In this document: positions 62,501 to 64,000 of the stretch, one piece after another
How the letters are laid out: each line of letters opens with the position of its first letter
How positions within the stretch are numbered: position 1 is the stretch's first letter
Source: Marnyiella aurantia
Lineage (GTDB): Bacteria; Bacteroidota; Bacteroidia; Flavobacteriales; Weeksellaceae
Length of the DNA stretch: 64,000 nucleotides
Direction: 5' to 3'
NCBI RefSeq assembly: GCF_014041915.1
Contig: NZ_CP059472.1
Span: forward strand, 1,302,001-1,366,000
The notes under the pieces: model-generated
Told to the model about the DNA's origin: nothing
Seen by the model: the letters and a program-made list of their open reading frames with translations, nothing else
Database searches by the model: none
Program-made: the position numbers and the translations under genes

Positions 62501-63703
62501 TGCGATGACAATTTTGACGGCACAGTTCAGGTGAATTTCGCTGCCATTACCCCACAGATCGTAAATAATTCCGGAGCTTTCACTGTACGCTATTACCTGG
62601 TGCAGGCCGATGCCACTGCAGGCAATAACAACAACCTTCCGGCGAACTGGAATTATTCAGCCACAACAACGGTTTATGTGCGCGTGGACAGCAACACGGG
62701 GAACTGTACGCCTGCTCTGGGCCAGATTACCTTTAGTATTGGCAACCGGATTACACTAATTTCCGGTACAGGCACAGCAGAAGTATGTGACAACGATCTA
62801 AATGGCTCGGAACAGGTTAATCTAAATACTTACAATTCTTTATTTACTGTGAATCCCGGCGTAACTGCTTCGTTTCACAATTCACTGGCTGATGCTCAGA
62901 ACGATACAAATGCACTGGCGAGCACTCAACTGATCACAGGCACCCAAATTTTTTACGTGCGTTTTGAGAGTAACAGTGCCTGCCCCACCACTGCTGAGCT
63001 TACCCTTACGATCAAATCACCAAAAAAATCTGATATTCTAAAGGATATCACCATCTGTCCGGGAGCTTCAACACTGTTGGATGCCGGCCCGGGCTTTACA
63101 GCATATCTTTGGAGCAACGGTGCCACTACTCAGACCCTCAATGCGGCTGTTGGTAACTACTTTGTTGACTTAAGTTTTAACGGCTGTACCTACAGGCAGT
63201 ATGTAAGCGTTCTGGCGGCCCAGGAACCTGTAATTACCAGTATCGAAGTGAAAGGAGACGTTGTAACAGTAAATGTTTCCGGCGGAACTCCACCCTATCA
63301 GTATTCTCTAGACGGGATTACGTGGCAATCTTCACCTGTTTTTATGGGTGTAGCAAAAGGAACGCACACTGCTTATGTACTTGCTGCAGAAAAATGCCGG
63401 CCAGTGATGAAAGAATTCCTCGTTCTGGACCTAATTAATGCTATTACGCCAAATGGAGACGGCATCAATGACGTGCTGGATTATTCAGACCTTCAGAATA
63501 AGGAAAATGTTTCTATAGCAGTGTACGACCGTTATGGTGCCCTGGTATACCAGTCTAAGAGTAAAAACTATACCTGGGACGGTCGCGTGGGCGGCAGGGT
63601 AATCAGCAGTGGAACCTACTGGTATAGCATCAAATGGACGGATCCGGAATCGACAGAAAATATGGAATATAGTGGCTGGCTGTTGCTGAAAAACAGGGAC
63701 TGA
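59555..63703 (+). CDS. T9SS type-B surface protein with IgGFc-binding-like domain
   Basis: 1382 residues. Signal peptide MKKNLFAFLVFFSFLGFAQ. Residues about 20-460 match the IgGFc_binding-like beta domain (FYAAMAPLTGTGTYINSTIG, TTVTISGYDPAVVF). Then Ig-like and bacterial repeat domains; residues 623-1153 are a duplicated cassette of three subdomains with C-D-x-D/N-x-D/N-G motifs. Ends with ITPNGDGINDVLDYS and a WDGRVGGRVISSGTYWYSIKW domain, the gliding-motility-type CHU_C signal for T9SS. Cell-surface adhesin or binding protein (inference). Confidence 0.88.
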   Translation: MKKNLFAFLVFFSFLGFAQLDTDHWFAPMAAKAGNSGAESYLYLSTNETVPFTVSIYNNNVLYTTAVISKGNPAEVFVPATFMMGLNQTQLFTPVAKGIYLKGAKKYFANFRFAVTNHAEIITSKGLAGLGTTFYAAMAPLTGTGTYINSTIGIMATEDNTTVTISGYDPAVVFSDGSSSSTKTFTLNRGQSYILDAVSTTNAANLDGLLGAKIVSNHPVSVTNGNFNGIYTNFNFTNNDILMDQAVPVDRLGKNFVVVKGNAPVTSGMETALIVATENNTAISVNGAPTGIVLNEGEYTMIDGANYTLHGSSHYNMGITTTRNVYVYQLLGGTATGSVYAAGGFNYIPPLSCFLPNKVDEIGNINSLGSAVYNTKLNIITQTGATVTVNGNAISPLNGPFPVVGNTDWVTYSVPNASGNVTVNSTKSVTAGIAAGSGAVGYGGYFAGFSSVPVIAKTGDCYAGILLQVDNSYDAYQWFLNGVAIPGATTFSINPDLYGSGTYTVLITKNLCESKLTDPYSYTACPPISTSVQNIGSCNTLTITPAFTTSVQPVNPSLTQIIAAPASGTATVNGATGVITYTPAAGLTADTQVQFVYYLQGTGNPADFEYFRVTVNIDVLQTTNASLVSCAGANGNANFNLTSVSNSPDVGTTAQYFTNANLTGAIADPTNHSAATGLVYVRVTSASGCVATAQIQLTAVAAPNINAAAYNTSICDNDLDGIISVTFSDVTPLIVTNSGQFNVRYYLNQADAVAGNNNTLGNAWTFSTPTTVYVRVDALNGNCAPALDQLNFSVGPKVPVLTSNHTVTLCDPDGNGSEPANLNNYTGAFTVDPAATFTFHGTLPNANSGTNAVSANQTITGTGVYYIRIQHPGFCPLVAELNLALQSLNVNPATLSTCANAAGTGTFNLTTANVTGTPGVTLGYFSDPALTVPIPDPANYTSAPGTVYIQVSTANNCSAVAVVTLNVIPLPNLNTAGFNGALCDDNFDGTVQVNFAAITPQIVNNSGAFTVRYYLVQADATAGNNNNLPANWNYSATTTVYVRVDSNTGNCTPALGQITFSIGNRITLISGTGTAEVCDNDLNGSEQVNLNTYNSLFTVNPGVTASFHNSLADAQNDTNALASTQLITGTQIFYVRFESNSACPTTAELTLTIKSPKKSDILKDITICPGASTLLDAGPGFTAYLWSNGATTQTLNAAVGNYFVDLSFNGCTYRQYVSVLAAQEPVITSIEVKGDVVTVNVSGGTPPYQYSLDGITWQSSPVFMGVAKGTHTAYVLAAEKCRPVMKEFLVLDLINAITPNGDGINDVLDYSDLQNKENVSIAVYDRYGALVYQSKSKNYTWDGRVGGRVISSGTYWYSIKWTDPESTENMEYSGWLLLKNRD
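61421..62220 (+). repeat. Cassette 1 of an internal tandem duplication
   Basis: Codes about residues 623-889: subdomain A (ASLVSCAGANGNANFNLTS), B (SICDNDLDGIISVTFSDVTP, YYLNQADAVAGNN) and C (VTLCDPDGNGSEPANLNNYT). Boundaries approximate. Confidence 0.75.
62224..63015 (+). repeat. Cassette 2 of an internal tandem duplication
   Basis: Codes about residues 890-1153: A (ATLSTCANAAGTGTFNLTT), B (GALCDDNFDGTVQVNFAAIT, YYLVQADATAGNN) and C (AEVCDNDLNGSEQVNLNTYN). The order and spacing match cassette 1. Confidence 0.75.
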
Positions 63704-63747
63704 TCCTTTTTAAATAAAAATTATATTCCTAAATCCAAATTTTATTA

Positions 63748-63755
63748 TAAATTTG
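63748..63755 (+). promoter_or_regulatory. Promoter minus-7 box of the second surface protein gene
   Basis: TAAATTTG, 25 bases before the ATG at 63781. Confidence 0.65.
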
Positions 63756-63780
63756 TTAAATTGAATAAAATTCCAGAAAT

Positions 63781-64000
63781 ATGAAAAAACATTTACTTAT
63801 TTTGGTGCTGATGTTTGTCACAGCCTCCAGCCTTTGGGCACAGAGGGATACCGAGCATTGGTTCGCACCTATGAGGGACCGTGCCAGTTCAACTACTTCA
63901 GTTCAAACGCTTTTCCTTTCCACTGATTCTGTAACGCCTTTTCCTGTTAACATTTATAACAATAATGCAGTAATTGGAACAGTAACAATCAGCAAAGGAA
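63781..64000 (+). CDS. Paralogous IgGFc-binding-like surface protein (cut by window edge)
   Basis: First 73 codons only. Signal peptide [21 protein letters not shown], then [16 protein letters not shown] and [19 protein letters not shown], which align with DTDHWFAPM and TVSIYNNNVLYTTAVISKG of the preceding gene. So it is a tandem paralogue with its own promoter. The rest lies outside. Confidence 0.85.
   Translation, partial: MKKHLLILVLMFVTASSLWAQRDTEHWFAPMRDRASSTTSVQTLFLSTDSVTPFPVNIYNNNAVIGTVTISKG

Noticed and set aside
1-64000. CRISPR arrays, insertion sequences, prophage or toxin-antitoxin genes
   Set aside because: No direct-repeat arrays, transposase, integrase or phage gene seen on either strand.

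Overview
The window looks like chromosomal DNA of a flavobacterium (Bacteroidota), probably a Chryseobacterium-like Weeksellaceae member. The pointers are many perfect TAnnTTTG minus-7 promoter boxes with weak ribosome-binding sites, a type 9 secretion (T9SS) type-B surface protein, ribosomal protein THX, the bacillithiol enzyme BshB1, an ExbB-ExbD-ExbD-TonB cluster with the long Bacteroidota TonB N-terminus, and several DUF families typical of the group (DUF1573, DUF2480, DUF3276, DUF937). The species-level guess is inference. No insertion sequence, prophage, CRISPR array or rRNA is visible. One tRNA (His) is present. No gene-free stretch exceeds 300 bases; the longest are about 283 bases (38151-38433) and 259 bases (21844-22102).

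Layout. 1-2.6 kb: sdhC-sdhA of a type-B succinate:quinone oxidoreductase (sdhA runs off the left edge). 2.7-9.1 kb: aspS, a secreted nuclease, THX, a DUF937 protein, a DUF2723-like membrane protein with DUF2480, and lpxB. 9.2-15.2 kb: comEC, a PUR-family DUF3276 protein, an ABC exporter, the nusB-DUF1573-yajC operon and tRNA-His. 15.2-21.8 kb: bshB1, a TPR protein, then the envelope-energising cluster exbB-exbD-exbD-tonB with a small membrane protein and a PstS-like lipoprotein, all on the minus strand. 22.1-31.7 kb: leuS, a lipocalin-like lipoprotein, an unknown gene with a structured leader, an operon methyltransferase-NlpC/P60-DUF1648-waaA, an OmpA-like lipoprotein and tilS. 31.8-43.1 kb: dsbD, rhodanese, YeiH-family transporter, hydrolase, nrnA, rpmH, an FtsE-like ATPase, and the compact operon ribE-histidine kinase-trmN6. 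43.1-47.2 kb: pdxA, DUF177, rpmF, accB, accC. 47.3-54.8 kb: rocD fused translationally to a glycosyltransferase run (WaaE-like GT2, RfaS/CgeB-like, GT2, GT2, GT4) facing a GT90-like gene. 54.8-59.5 kb: a cupin, gltX, accA, an unknown secreted protein and tsf. 59.5-64 kb: a 1382-residue T9SS type-B protein with an internal tandem duplication, followed by the start of a paralogue.

How the genes fit together. Most genes are housekeeping: translation (aspS, leuS, gltX, tsf, rpmH, rpmF, thx, tilS, trmN6), fatty acid initiation (accA, accB, accC) and cofactors (ribE, pdxA, bshB1). The second theme is the outer envelope: lipid A and Kdo steps (lpxB, waaA), core or O-glycan assembly (glycosyltransferase run), TonB energy coupling, lipoproteins and T9SS export. 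The less ordinary items are overlapping antiparallel promoters at DUF2480/lpxB, several promoters so close to the start codon that the mRNAs should be leaderless, the repeat architecture of the T9SS protein, and an ABC exporter with Asp in place of the catalytic Glu.
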